A stretch of DNA of 64,000 nt, taken from assembly GCF_000425225.1 (NCBI RefSeq), contig NZ_AULJ01000001.1:1-64000 (forward strand), read 5' to 3'. Of this stretch, positions 8,508 through 17,534 are shown piece by piece. The notes under the pieces are model-generated. The model did no database searches and was not told the origin of the DNA. It worked only from the letters and a program-made list of their open reading frames with translations. The DNA is from Pontibacillus marinus BH030004 = DSM 16465. GTDB lineage: Bacteria; Bacillota; Bacilli; Bacillales; BH030062. A program made the translations under genes and the position numbers. The first letter of the stretch is position 1. Each line of letters starts with the position of its first letter.

Positions 8508-8936
8508 ATGGTATTACAGCGTGTAAGTTTAATTACAATAGGGTGCTTCGATTTACCACAAGTTCGAAAGTTCTATAATGATTTAGGTTGGGAAGAAACG
8601 GATCATGGTTATGCAGATTATGCAGTTTTTAAAACGGCAGGAGTCATGCTATCCCTCTACTCAGTTAAAAAGTTGGCTCAGGATGCTGGGTTAGAACTGC
8701 CAGACTCCCAAAACGTTTTTAAAGGTGTAACATTTGCCATCAATGTTGATGAGCCCAAGCAGGTTGATGAAATCATTGGGCAGGTAAAGGTTGTTGATGG
8801 AAAAATTATAAGTGAGCCAAAAGATGAGGGAAGTTTTCGTTCGGCTTCTTTCGCTGATCCTGAAAATAACATCTGGGAAGTGGCTTATAATCCAGATTCG
8901 ACTTTTGATGAAAGAGGAGCGATGTTAACGATTTAG
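8508..8936 (+). CDS. VOC (glyoxalase/bleomycin-resistance fold) family protein
   Basis: The 142-residue protein shows the paired beta-alpha-beta-beta-beta pattern of the VOC superfamily: ITIGCFDLPQVRKFYNDLGW at the start and FADPENNIWEVAYNPD near residue 115. Members are metal-dependent lyases, dioxygenases or drug-binding proteins. The usual metal ligands are not obvious here apart from the late glutamate in WEVAYN, so the activity is open. It is preceded by AAGGAGAG and followed 22 bp later by a small membrane protein gene. Confidence 0.8.
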   Translation: MVLQRVSLITIGCFDLPQVRKFYNDLGWEETDHGYADYAVFKTAGVMLSLYSVKKLAQDAGLELPDSQNVFKGVTFAINVDEPKQVDEIIGQVKVVDGKIISEPKDEGSFRSASFADPENNIWEVAYNPDSTFDERGAMLTI

Positions 8937-8958
8937 AGAACCTTTCCAATGGAGGAAC

Positions 8959-9225
8959 ATGATGATATTTATTTTATTAGTGATCTTACTATTCATTTGT
9001 ATTGGTTGTTATATTGAAGGAAAAACAGAGAGAAAAGGGTTGAAGTTGGTTTTAAGCATCTCTTTAGCCATTATGCTTTCTTTTATGATGGAAGCAACAT
9101 TACATAGTTTGGTGGAGAACGAGATAATGGAAGGGATGCTAGCATTAATCTCTTATTATGCCTTACCAATCATTACATTCGGTATTTTTCAGCTTCTTCT
9201 TTATGAGATTAGGATGTTTGAATAA
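8959..9225 (+). CDS. Small membrane protein
   Basis: An 88-residue hydrophobic protein with about three membrane segments (residues 2-16, 27-46 and 60-82). The Shine-Dalgarno site GGAGG precedes two consecutive ATGs (8959 and 8962). It follows the VOC gene closely and is probably co-transcribed with it. No family recognised. Confidence 0.6.
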   Translation: MMIFILLVILLFICIGCYIEGKTERKGLKLVLSISLAIMLSFMMEATLHSLVENEIMEGMLALISYYALPIITFGIFQLLLYEIRMFE

Positions 9226-9311
9226 AGTTATAAGGTTTTACGGTGATTCGGAAGGGAATGGAGTTTAATGGAAATAAACTTGAGATAGGTGTATAAAGTT
9301 TAGGTGGTAAA

Positions 9312-10553
9312 ATGTTCAAGCTCACAAATCGTAAGAAAAATATGAGTGTCATAGTATCCAATCAATTCCTCACTGCATTAGCAGACAGCGTGTATGATGT
9401 AGCGATCTTTTGGTACATCTATGATCAATCAGGTTCCGCCCTGTTAGCTTCAATTGTTACGGCTATTAGTTTTATAACCCAAATCTTAGCAGGACCTTTT
9501 ATTGGAGTGTTAGCCGATTACAAAAATCCGAAATGGACGATGCAATTAGGCTTTACCCTTATGATCTTTGTGGGTATAAGCATGGCTTTTATCTATTACT
9601 TTCTATTAGATTACTTTGTTATTTTACTTTATCTGGGTGTAATTATTCATGACATTGGCATGGCTACTATTAAACCAGCGAAAAGTAAGCTTCTCCCACG
9701 TATTGTAGGAACGGAAAGAATCGTTCAGGTGAATGGGTATATATCATCTTCCTCTCAAATTGCCCTAACTTTAGGCAAATCTATGAGTGGTTTTTTAATT
9801 GCTTTCATTGGATTTATAGGAGTAATGCTTTCTCATGCTGCCTTGTATTTACTAGCTAGCATTTTACTGAAACTTTTAATAGATTTCACTTTATCTCAAA
9901 CAAACGAATCTGAAGAGAATGCAGAAAGTGAAAGGGAAAACAAGAAACAATCCTATATTTCAGATATCAAAGATGCATTTCAATTAATGCGCTCGTTTCG
10001 TCCTTTATTTAAACTGATTGTGATTGGGATGGTGATCAATGTAGCATCTGTAATTGGGCCGTTGTTTGTAGTGATTGTGCGTGAGCAATATAGCTCTGGT
10101 CCCATTGTTTTTGGTTGGTTTAATGCTGTGGGTGCTATAGCCGGAGTAGTCGTTGGTCTATTCGCTAACCGAATTATCAATTTTGTTAAGCCTTACATGA
10201 TGTTTGGTCTAAGTATGAGTGGAGCGGGGCTTTCCATGATATTGGTTGGAACATTGTCTAATATTTATGCAGGTATGGGTGTATATTTTATTATGAGTTT
10301 CTTCCTCACTGTATTTAATATCGCCTTTTCTTCGCTACTGATCACGTTAGTAGAAGATGAGTATCGAGGTAGGGTCAATAATTTAACTACAGCTTTCGCG
10401 ACTATCATGATTCCCGTCTTTTCGGTACTAGGAGGCTTTGTTGCTGATCAAATCTCAGCTAGTATTGTTTATATCTTTGCTGGGGTTTGGGTAGTGGTTT
10501 GGGGGATAATGATATACCTGGATAAAGATATAAGGGAAATTGAAAGTGTTTAA
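9312..10553 (+). CDS. Major facilitator superfamily transporter
   Basis: The 413-residue protein has 12 predicted membrane segments in two halves joined by a charged loop (NESEENAESEREN, about residues 197-209). The pattern FIGVLADYKNPKWTMQ after the second segment is the MFS motif A (G-x-L-A-D-x-x-x-x-K/R) in variant form. The arrangement resembles EntS/YfiS-type MFS exporters for drugs or siderophores. Substrate unknown. It is preceded by AGGTGG and seems to be monocistronic. Confidence 0.85.
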   Translation: MFKLTNRKKNMSVIVSNQFLTALADSVYDVAIFWYIYDQSGSALLASIVTAISFITQILAGPFIGVLADYKNPKWTMQLGFTLMIFVGISMAFIYYFLLDYFVILLYLGVIIHDIGMATIKPAKSKLLPRIVGTERIVQVNGYISSSSQIALTLGKSMSGFLIAFIGFIGVMLSHAALYLLASILLKLLIDFTLSQTNESEENAESERENKKQSYISDIKDAFQLMRSFRPLFKLIVIGMVINVASVIGPLFVVIVREQYSSGPIVFGWFNAVGAIAGVVVGLFANRIINFVKPYMMFGLSMSGAGLSMILVGTLSNIYAGMGVYFIMSFFLTVFNIAFSSLLITLVEDEYRGRVNNLTTAFATIMIPVFSVLGGFVADQISASIVYIFAGVWVVVWGIMIYLDKDIREIESV

Positions 10554-10619
10554 TAATTTATAGAATAGAGTTTTATCATATTATAAAATAGTTTTAACAA
10601 AAGCAAAGGGGTCCTTAAA

Positions 10620-11057
10620 ATGAATACACCACACATTAAAGAACTACAGACAAAAGAAGAAATCCTAGAAGCCTATCCGGTAATAAATCAACTACGTTCA
10701 CACCTAGATGAAATAGAATATCTAGATTTGGTTTTAGAGGCCAAAGAAGTAGATCGGTATAAAATGTTTGCTTTATTTGATCAAGAACAAATAGTGGCTG
10801 TTACAGGTTTCAAGCCGATGACCACGCTTTATTATGGTAGATTCGTTTGGGTCTGTGACTTGGTTACAGATCAAAATAATCGATCAAATGGGTATGGAGA
10901 AAAGCTTCTCTCCTTTGTACATGATTGGGCAAATGAACATGACTTTGCAAGTGTGGCACTTTCCTCAGGGTTAAAACGGACGGACGCTCATCGTTTTTAT
11001 ACGGATCGAATGGACTATGACAAAGTAAGTTATGTTTTTAAAAATTCCTTGAAGTAA
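10620..11057 (+). CDS. GNAT-family N-acetyltransferase
   Basis: A 145-residue protein with the GNAT fold signature: a central strand [23 protein letters not shown] near residue 75-97, where the R/Q-x-x-G-x-G/A loop binds acetyl-CoA, followed by [15 protein letters not shown], a typical motif B helix. It should acetylate an amine on a small molecule or protein. It begins a tight run with the DUF1428-like and methyltransferase genes. Confidence 0.85.
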   Translation: MNTPHIKELQTKEEILEAYPVINQLRSHLDEIEYLDLVLEAKEVDRYKMFALFDQEQIVAVTGFKPMTTLYYGRFVWVCDLVTDQNNRSNGYGEKLLSFVHDWANEHDFASVALSSGLKRTDAHRFYTDRMDYDKVSYVFKNSLK

Positions 11058-11069
11058 GGAGGAATCAGG

Positions 11070-11432
11070 TTGAGTTATGTATTACTCTATTTTTATAAGA
11101 TAGAACCCGAAAAGGTTGAGCGATTCTTTGAAATATTTAAACAAACGAAAGAAAAATATATAGAATATGGTGGGGAAGCGGAAGAGGTTTTTAAATTAGA
11201 AGAGCCAGACAAGAGCTATGGACTACATACACTTGATAAGGAATTAAATCTCGGTACCCATGAAGAATTATGGTTGGGGTTAGTTAGATTTAATTCTGAA
11301 GAGCATGCCAAAGAAGTTATGGAGAAGTTTGACCGGGATGAGAAAGTTAACGAACTTTATAATGAATTTATTTCATCCGTTACTCCACTGAACAAGATTA
11401 CATTTGGGGAGTTTAAAAAACATAGTTACTGA
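11070..11432 (+). CDS. Conserved hypothetical protein (alpha-beta barrel-like)
   Basis: A 120-residue soluble, acidic protein starting at TTG 11070, set by AAGGAGG at 11057-11063. It starts with YVLLYFYKIEPEKVERFFEIF and has strand-helix alternation that suggests a dimeric alpha-beta-barrel (DUF1428- or NIPSNAP-like) fold, but this is by eye. It lies 12 bp after the GNAT gene and 36 bp before the methyltransferase gene and is likely co-transcribed with both. Function unknown. Confidence 0.65.
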   Translation: MSYVLLYFYKIEPEKVERFFEIFKQTKEKYIEYGGEAEEVFKLEEPDKSYGLHTLDKELNLGTHEELWLGLVRFNSEEHAKEVMEKFDRDEKVNELYNEFISSVTPLNKITFGEFKKHSY

Positions 11433-11468
11433 TTATAGATTAAAAGCTTTTAAAAAGGAGGTGTAAGG

Positions 11469-12077
11469 GTGAAGCAAGAGAAGCTCATTAAAAAGTATAA
11501 TAAACACGTGAACATGTATGAGAAGAACTTGAACAACCCAACTCTAGGTAAGTGGAGAAGTCGGATTATAAAAAGCGCCAAAGGGAACGTACTAGAGGTT
11601 GGGATTGGTGTAGGCTCAAACTTCCCTTACTATGATAAAAATAATGTGCACGTTACAGGTGTCGATTTTAGTCCTGAAATGATCAAGAGTGCTAAACAAA
11701 CAGCTAAGCAGTATGGAATTGATGCTGATTTCATTCAAGAAGACGTGGAAAGCCTTAAGGTAGAGCCTCATTCTTTTGACACGGTGTTATCAACGCTCTC
11801 CCTATGTAGTTATCCAAATCCAAGTGAAGTATTAAATCAGTTTAATGATTGGTGCAAAAAAGATGGTACAGTTCTTTTAATGGAACACGGAATAAGTTCA
11901 AATGCTTTATTATCCTCTACTCAAAATGTTATAGATCCTCTTTTCAAGAAAGTCGCTGGTTGTCATTGGAATCGAAACATTCTTGAGATTGTAGAAAGCT
12001 CTCCATTACAGGTTGAGCATGTGGAAAGATATTGGTCTGGTATGGTCTATTTAATCTGGGCGAAACCTACTAAATAG
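11469..12077 (+). CDS. Class I SAM-dependent methyltransferase
   Basis: The 202-residue protein has the SAM-binding motif I NVLEVGIGVGSNFPYY near residue 35, motif II VTGVDFSPEM near 60, and FDTVLSTLSLCSYPNP near 105. The start GTG 11469 is set by AAGGAGGTG. It resembles YodH/UbiE-like methyltransferases that act on small molecules or phospholipids. The C-terminal tail HWNRN...VERYWSGMVYLIWAKP is typical of this subgroup (related to mammalian METTL7). Substrate not determined. Confidence 0.85.
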   Translation: MKQEKLIKKYNKHVNMYEKNLNNPTLGKWRSRIIKSAKGNVLEVGIGVGSNFPYYDKNNVHVTGVDFSPEMIKSAKQTAKQYGIDADFIQEDVESLKVEPHSFDTVLSTLSLCSYPNPSEVLNQFNDWCKKDGTVLLMEHGISSNALLSSTQNVIDPLFKKVAGCHWNRNILEIVESSPLQVEHVERYWSGMVYLIWAKPTK

Positions 12078-12126
12078 CAACATTTTATCAATAAGACTTT
12101 AGCAAGTATTGAAGGAGGAATACATA

Positions 12127-12333
12127 TTGAGTAAATTAGATGGTTATATGAAGTTTCGGCTCATCTTTCATTCTTTTATTTTGCTATTCATTTCGGCTGT
12201 GATTTGGGCTTATTCAATAAAAGGGTTTCAAATCTCCTATATTATAATCGGAACAGTTATTGCATTAGATAGCATATATGGCTTGTTCAAATTATATCGA
12301 GAGGTTAAATCTCAAAATAAGACGGTAAGTTAA
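12127..12333 (+). CDS. Small two-span membrane protein
   Basis: A 68-residue protein with two hydrophobic segments (about 12-32 and 36-54) and a charged C-terminus. The Shine-Dalgarno sequence GAAGGAGG (12110-12118) would be inside the longer frame starting at TTG 12109, so TTG 12127 is the better start. It is followed closely by another membrane protein gene. No family recognised. Confidence 0.6.
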   Translation: MSKLDGYMKFRLIFHSFILLFISAVIWAYSIKGFQISYIIIGTVIALDSIYGLFKLYREVKSQNKTVS

Positions 12334-12356
12334 GGACAGATAGTGGGAGGTTCGCT

Positions 12357-12773
12357 TTGAAGAATAATGTACGATATTTCATACTATTTATTGTTTTTTC
12401 AGCTTCATTTACTTTTGGAGTATGGTTATTAGATGTGTTAGAAGGAAGTAAAATCACGAATACTGAACATGTTGATTTAAACGGCGGTCTCCTATTCATT
12501 GTTTGGATGTTCACCTGGGTTTTGTTTGGTGCCATCATGGTGCCTTTGACATTGAGCATAGATAAGTTTATCAATCATGTAGTGATTAGAGTTTTGATTT
12601 ACTCGTTAGTAGGTTACCTATTTGGAATGGTGGTATTCCATAGGAGTTTTGAACACATTCAAACTTATGAGCTAAATGAAATGACTTCTTCCCTTATATT
12701 TCTGGGTGTTGGACTACTCTATGCGATAACAGACCAGTATACATATCGAAAGGTAACTGATGATGCTCATTAA
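12357..12773 (+). CDS. Four-span membrane protein
   Basis: A 138-residue protein with four predicted membrane segments (about residues 6-26, 42-62, 70-92 and 106-126). Start TTG 12357 follows GGGAGG by 7 bp. It lies 24 bp after the previous small membrane gene and probably shares its transcript. It is convergent with the antiporter gene. No family recognised. Confidence 0.6.
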   Translation: MKNNVRYFILFIVFSASFTFGVWLLDVLEGSKITNTEHVDLNGGLLFIVWMFTWVLFGAIMVPLTLSIDKFINHVVIRVLIYSLVGYLFGMVVFHRSFEHIQTYELNEMTSSLIFLGVGLLYAITDQYTYRKVTDDAH

Positions 12774-12819
12774 TAAGCCCCCATACAATATGGAGGCGAG
12801 GATAACAGATGTATAAATC

Positions 12820-14019
12820 TTACCTATTTTTCTTCCGCTGCAATAGGTTTGAAAGAGGATAGATCGTTATGCTTTGTAGGATGAGGGATAATAGTACAAC
12901 CCCGAATGTTAAAGTAATAATCGTTTGTCCGTCACCACTAGCCTCTGTTTCGAAGCTTAATAAAAGGGCTACGGTCATCGTCCCTCTTATTCCTGACCAT
13001 GTAATTAAGGAGATCTCCTTCAAATTATATTCGTTCTTCCATTGTGGGAACACCGAAATAATCCCATAAAGTACAATGAATCGTATGAATATAGATAGAA
13101 CAAATATTATCAAAATAAAAATCCAAGCGCTTGGATTAAGATAATTGGTCGTATGAATGCCTATTAATAGAAAGATCAAGGATAAGATCGTTGGCTCAAT
13201 CACTTCCCAAAAGCTATCTAAATACTCTCTATAGTGGGATTCTTTAATGGTATGGTCGAATTCCCAAGATAGCATGATCCCTGCTCCCACAGAAGCAAGT
13301 ACGCCAGAAACGCCAAGATGCTCAGCAATCATAAAGCTGCCATACGCTAACACGATACTTAACATGACTTGATACTGTCTGTGCGAAGTAAGATGAACAG
13401 CTCTACTAACGAGCCAACCAAACAGAATTCCAATCGCTACACCACCAAGTGATACTTTTAGAAAGTCCACAACAAAAGTAGTGAATGAAAAAGAATGCTC
13501 TCCTATATAAATTCCTGTTAGTACTGTAAAGAATACAATACTCGTTCCATCGTTCACCATAGATTCGCCCTCTACCACATCTGCTATCTTTGGGTTATTG
13601 GCTGATTTCTTTAAAATCGAAACCACTGACACAGGATCTGTGGGTGTAAGAAGAGAAGCGATGAGTAATGCACTGATAAAAGATATTGATAGGAAAGGGT
13701 CACTAATGAAGTAAATACTACCTCCTAGCAACATAGCTGTTAAAAGCAACCCCACTGTACTAAGCGTAACAATTATACCTAAATGCTCTTTTAAATTTGA
13801 GAAAGGGAATTGGTAAGCTGATATAAATAGCAGTGCCGGTAAGAAGATTTCATAGATTAAAGTATGAGAAATTGTGATATCTGAAAAAAATGGTATAAAA
13901 GAAAGTCCAATCCCGAGTAATAAAAGAACCATAGGCACAGGGAAATTCTTTTGCTTTTTATCAATTGTAAAAATAAAATATCCAATAAATAATAATAGGA
14001 TGATTTGTTCTAAAGCCAC
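12820..14019 (-). CDS. Monovalent cation/proton antiporter, CPA1 (NhaP-like) family
   Basis: The 399-residue protein has about 12 membrane segments. It contains LLTPTDPVSVVSILKK (around residue 120) and GESMVNDGTSIVFF (around 150), the paired TDP and ND motifs of the sodium/proton exchanger family, as well as WSGIRGTMTVALLLSF near residue 343. It would exchange cytoplasmic Na+ or K+ for H+. It starts at GTG 14019 after AAGGAGG. There is no long hydrophilic C-terminal domain, so it is a short CPA1 form. A role in salt or alkali tolerance is inferred. Confidence 0.88.
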   Translation of the reverse strand: MALEQIILLLFIGYFIFTIDKKQKNFPVPMVLLLLGIGLSFIPFFSDITISHTLIYEIFLPALLFISAYQFPFSNLKEHLGIIVTLSTVGLLLTAMLLGGSIYFISDPFLSISFISALLIASLLTPTDPVSVVSILKKSANNPKIADVVEGESMVNDGTSIVFFTVLTGIYIGEHSFSFTTFVVDFLKVSLGGVAIGILFGWLVSRAVHLTSHRQYQVMLSIVLAYGSFMIAEHLGVSGVLASVGAGIMLSWEFDHTIKESHYREYLDSFWEVIEPTILSLIFLLIGIHTTNYLNPSAWIFILIIFVLSIFIRFIVLYGIISVFPQWKNEYNLKEISLITWSGIRGTMTVALLLSFETEASGDGQTIITLTFGVVLLSLILQSITIYPLSNLLQRKKNR

Positions 14020-14182
14020 AATGGTTTCCTCCTTTTTTCCCTGTTATCAGCCAAGGTATGGGTGATATATATTGAACCTTTACCCACAACCAGGTTCTAA
14101 ACAAACTTTTAAAATTGAGGAGATGGATTTTTAAGAAAAAGACAGGTAAGCCTCGGTGACTATCCTGTCTTTTTACTCTGAA

Positions 14183-15547
14183 TTACGACCAAATTGTTGA
14201 GCGATTTCGACCCTCTATTTTGGCTTGATATAAAGCCTTATCCGCCCGTCTAAATAAGTTCTCCGCGGTTTGAGCGTGGACTGGATATTCTGCGACACCT
14301 ATAGAAACGGTAATGGTTTTCCCTAATGGATTACGGACATTCTGAACAGTTACTCGGATTCTTTCTGCAATGCCGAAAGCACTCTTTGAGGAAAGGTGAG
14401 GTAATAGAACAACAAATTCCTCTCCACCATATCGGAAACATTGTCCATGCTCAGGGAGAACCGATTGTAACGTACTTGCTAAATGTTTTAATACTTCATC
14501 ACCAGCCTGATGGGCATACGTATCATTAATTGACTTGAAATGATCAATATCGATAGCAAGTAAAGAAAATGCGATTCCTTGTCGTGTCCAATCATCCATT
14601 ACTTCATTCATTTTACGACGGTTTGGGATTTCTGTGAGCGGATCCGTAGTCGCCTCTTGTAGAAGTTTATTATTACTTTCTTGCATGGAACTCATGGCGA
14701 TTCTCACACTTTTCGTTAATAGATCAGCTTCTCGGTTCCAATGTTGAGATCTAGGCACAATTGCTGTTTGTCCGGATGCAAGTTTGTTTACAACATTGGC
14801 TAAATCATTAAAAGGCTTAGCAAGCATACGAGCAACTAAAATCGATAGTAATAGTAAAATGAAATAGGGAGGGAGTATATAAAGGACTAAGGTTTGGATA
14901 TTATTAGTAAGTAACTCATCAATATAAGATACAGGTGTTTGTTGGACGACACCCCATCCTGTTTTCGGAACATAACTATAAGCAGCTAGCATTGGAATAC
15001 CAATCGTATTGGTGACTTTCCTCTTTCCGCTTTCGCCCTCCATAAGCTTTTGAACAATAGGGTTATCTGTTACCTCTTGACCTATTCTGTTCCGATTTGG
15101 GTGAAAAAGTAACTTTCCTTCTGGACCGACCACATAATAATAAGACCCATTCTCCTCAACAATATCGTTCCCTAGAAGATCATTCAAAACATTACTTTCT
15201 TGAAGATAAATCGTTCCACCGATCATTCCTCTGTAGGTACCATTTTGGTCGTATAAAGGTTGGCTCATTAAAACAATGAGGCGTCCTGAGGGGCCGATAT
15301 ATGGGCTTGTAAGTGTAGCTTGTCTTGAGTCCAATACCTTCTTTGTCACACCTGTTATTTTTTCACCTTTTAAGCCTACACTAAGCGGGGATAGGCTACG
15401 AACAACCCCGTTTTGATCAATCCATGATAAAGAATTAAAATAATTACTCCCATTTCTCAGTAATTCAATTTGCTCCTGGATATCCTGATCAGATTGCTCC
15501 TCATGGTTAGTTAAATAAGTTGCAGTTTCCTCTAGACTTTTTCTCAT
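14183..15547 (-). CDS. Sensor diguanylate cyclase, main part (dCache, HAMP-like linker, GGDEF)
   Basis: This frame encodes most of an extracellular dCache sensor (DQNGVVRSLSPLSVGLKGEKI and GGTIYLQESN are typical), one membrane segment (about residues 222-244), a HAMP-like linker and a GGDEF domain. The catalytic loop is GGEEF (in CFRYGGEEFVVLLP), an active variant, so it should make cyclic di-GMP. No RxxD inhibitory site is seen 5 residues before it. It has no first membrane anchor; that lies in the overlapping upstream frame (15544-15750). Its ATG overlaps that frame's stop (ATGA). Confidence 0.85.
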   Translation of the reverse strand: MRKSLEETATYLTNHEEQSDQDIQEQIELLRNGSNYFNSLSWIDQNGVVRSLSPLSVGLKGEKITGVTKKVLDSRQATLTSPYIGPSGRLIVLMSQPLYDQNGTYRGMIGGTIYLQESNVLNDLLGNDIVEENGSYYYVVGPEGKLLFHPNRNRIGQEVTDNPIVQKLMEGESGKRKVTNTIGIPMLAAYSYVPKTGWGVVQQTPVSYIDELLTNNIQTLVLYILPPYFILLLLSILVARMLAKPFNDLANVVNKLASGQTAIVPRSQHWNREADLLTKSVRIAMSSMQESNNKLLQEATTDPLTEIPNRRKMNEVMDDWTRQGIAFSLLAIDIDHFKSINDTYAHQAGDEVLKHLASTLQSVLPEHGQCFRYGGEEFVVLLPHLSSKSAFGIAERIRVTVQNVRNPLGKTITVSIGVAEYPVHAQTAENLFRRADKALYQAKIEGRNRSTIWS

Positions 15548-15750
15548 GGATGTAATAATGAATTAACAGAACTACTAATCTTATTAGACTTGGAATAATT
15601 AAGAGAAAGATATGTATTTGTTAAAGATTTCTTTTCTGATTGATAGGAAGAAAACAATAGAATAACAATGGTTAAAATGACAGAAGCAGAAACAAGTCCA
15701 GTTAATAAAGTTATAAATCGAAATTTACGCCCTTTAAAAAAACTCTTCAC
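15544..15750 (-). CDS. N-terminal membrane anchor of the diguanylate cyclase, in a different frame
   Basis: A 68-codon frame starting GTG 15750 after GGAGTTGTTATT. It encodes a basic N-terminus, a membrane segment (about residues 12-33) and the first helix of an extracellular sensor domain, then stops at TGA overlapping the ATG of the next frame. dCache-GGDEF proteins normally carry both parts in one chain, so this is best explained as a single frameshifted gene or a sequencing error. Coupled translation of two polypeptides is possible, but the second would lose its N-terminal anchor. Confidence 0.7.
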   Translation of the reverse strand: MKSFFKGRKFRFITLLTGLVSASVILTIVILLFSSYQSEKKSLTNTYLSLNYSKSNKISSSVNSLLHP

Positions 15751-16031
15751 AATAACAACTCCAATAACACAACTCGGTTTAAGTCTTTCGATACTAGAAT
15801 AATAGGGAAATGGTCCCGAGTTCTATAATAAAATATTTTATCCTGAATTGAAATGGATATATGGATATTTATGTTAAGATGAGGGGGAGATAAGAGTGTA
15901 TTATTTGATGTTAATATTGGAGAATGTGTGTCTGATTATTAAGATGATAAAGGAGCATTAGAGTATATTTCTTCACAATACTGGGTGGGCTTTATAGATA
16001 GATCTCCAAACAAAGGGGGGAGTGGAGTAAG

Positions 16032-16460
16032 GTGCATCCGAAAACAGTATTCGAGATCTTTTTATCTACAATTATTATAATCCTCATTTTCAGTGTTTCA
16101 CTCTTTTTACCAAAAAAGTTTAGAAAATATAGTCTTATTACGGCTTCTTTAGTGACAGTGCTAATATGTTTGTTTTTTCCCCTAAGACCCTATTGGATTG
16201 ATTATCAGGTGTCCATAAAAAGAGAACAATTAAATCACTACCTAGCTGAAACATATCCAAATCAAAAGTGGGAGATTACCCAGCGAGAAGGTAGAAGCTA
16301 TAGTCCATATCAATTTAAAGTGGAATTTGATAATGAAACAAACTGGACTTATACCTATGCAGTGGTAAGTGAGCAAAAGATCTGTCAGGTGGTATGGACA
16401 CCCCCACAAGGTAAATTTCCTGATGAAGGTGAGCATTTTGAAAAGGAAAGTTGTGACTAA
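16032..16460 (+). CDS. Two-span membrane protein with extracellular domain
   Basis: A 142-residue protein starting GTG 16032 behind GGGGGGAG. Two membrane segments (about residues 8-28 and 34-55) are followed by an 85-residue extracytoplasmic region with two cysteines (KICQVV and ESCD). The pattern KREQLNHYLAETYPNQKWEI is seen in small Bacillus membrane proteins of unknown role. A similar-sized membrane-anchored gene follows 120 bp downstream. Confidence 0.6.
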   Translation: MHPKTVFEIFLSTIIIILIFSVSLFLPKKFRKYSLITASLVTVLICLFFPLRPYWIDYQVSIKREQLNHYLAETYPNQKWEITQREGRSYSPYQFKVEFDNETNWTYTYAVVSEQKICQVVWTPPQGKFPDEGEHFEKESCD

Positions 16461-16579
16461 AGTGAAGTTTTCGTGTACATGGAATAATACATGAAATTCT
16501 TAGTACTGAAATAAGTAACTTCTGATCTTGTTTACTCGTCAAATTAAGTAAATCAATTAGTTGAGGGAGAGGGATATTC

Positions 16580-16879
16580 ATTAGAAAGCCCATTTTCTAT
16601 ACGGTTTGTGTTCTAATCCTTATTGCCCTCAGTGTGAATGTATGGAATCTCTATTCTGATTCTATAAACGCGCCAAGCTTAAATAAAGATGAAATTCAAT
16701 CACTGATCGGTGAGGATTCGGGCCAAGAAATCAATATTAAGAACGTAAATCAAATGTCTGAAGCAGGAGAATACGTAGTGGTTTATCATGTCAAAAATGA
16801 TCCATGCGAATATTACCGAGCTTGGATATCACTTGTTAATCAAAAAGTAACTGAAACAATAGGATATAAATGCAAATAG
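16580..16879 (+). CDS. Small membrane-anchored protein, apparently ATT-initiated
   Basis: The 99-residue protein begins with R-K-P-I-F-Y-T-V and a hydrophobic segment (about residues 5-20), giving a normal signal-anchor, then a 75-residue extracytoplasmic region with two cysteines. No ATG, GTG or TTG lies before the anchor in this frame; an ATT at 16580 sits 6 bp after GAGGGAGAGGG (16563-16573), the ideal spacing. The first conventional start, GTG 16634, would remove most of the anchor and has no Shine-Dalgarno site. I therefore propose the rare ATT start. Function unknown. Confidence 0.6.
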   Translation: MRKPIFYTVCVLILIALSVNVWNLYSDSINAPSLNKDEIQSLIGEDSGQEINIKNVNQMSEAGEYVVVYHVKNDPCEYYRAWISLVNQKVTETIGYKCK

Positions 16880-16902
16880 ATCATGAATGAATGGGGGATA
16901 AA

Positions 16903-17508
16903 ATGAAGATACAGAGTAAAATGCCTGAAACGAATGATCGGTTACATATCACTTTAATGGATAGTGGCTGGGTACCATTGAAGGAGCCTAAAAATCTTGT
17001 AACGGCAATTTTTCTTTCGATACCATTAATGTTTATTTCAACACTTCTTTCTCTTGGTATTATAAATCTGTTTTCCAGTTTGTCATTGGAGGAGTATGGC
17101 ATAACAGATGATTCTTTATCCTTCACCATTCATTTAGGAATTTTGTTATGGATTGTCCTTCTTTTAATGTTTCATGAAATCCTTCATTTAGTTTTCGTAC
17201 CGAACTTTCTAAAATCTAATAAAACGTTTGTAGGATTAACGTATTTTGGAGGATATGTGCTATCAGAAGAGGAGATCTCAAAGGCGAGGTACTTAGTCAT
17301 CACACTTGCACCATATGTTATGATCTCAATAGTTTTGCCGATTTTACTTAGTATGATAGACCTGTTAACACCAACGCTGAAATTTTTAATCGTACTTAAT
17401 GCAGCAGCTTCTTCTGTAGATTTACTTAATGTATATCTAATTACCAAACAAGTACCAAACAAATCAATGATCCGGAATAATGGAACCAAAACATATTGGA
17501 GGAATTAG
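16903..17508 (+). CDS. DUF3267-type membrane protein with HExxH motif
   Basis: The 201-residue protein has about five membrane segments and the motif HEILH (in LMFHEILHLVF, near residue 92), which fits a zinc-binding HExxH site as in DUF3267 membrane metalloprotease-like proteins. A later N-x-x-x-S-x-D-L-L-N stretch (NAAASSVDLLN) may give a third ligand. ATG 16903 is preferred to ATG 16891 because GGGGGAT (16893-16899) would lie inside the longer frame. Whether it is a real protease is not known. Confidence 0.7.
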   Translation: MKIQSKMPETNDRLHITLMDSGWVPLKEPKNLVTAIFLSIPLMFISTLLSLGIINLFSSLSLEEYGITDDSLSFTIHLGILLWIVLLLMFHEILHLVFVPNFLKSNKTFVGLTYFGGYVLSEEEISKARYLVITLAPYVMISIVLPILLSMIDLLTPTLKFLIVLNAAASSVDLLNVYLITKQVPNKSMIRNNGTKTYWRN

Positions 17509-17534
17509 CCATTACAAGGAGGCTCAACTTGGTA

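Noticed and set aside
12773-12820. Terminator between the small membrane gene and the antiporter gene
   Set aside because: CCCCCATA/TATGGAGG can pair, but there is no T-run on either strand, so I did not list it.
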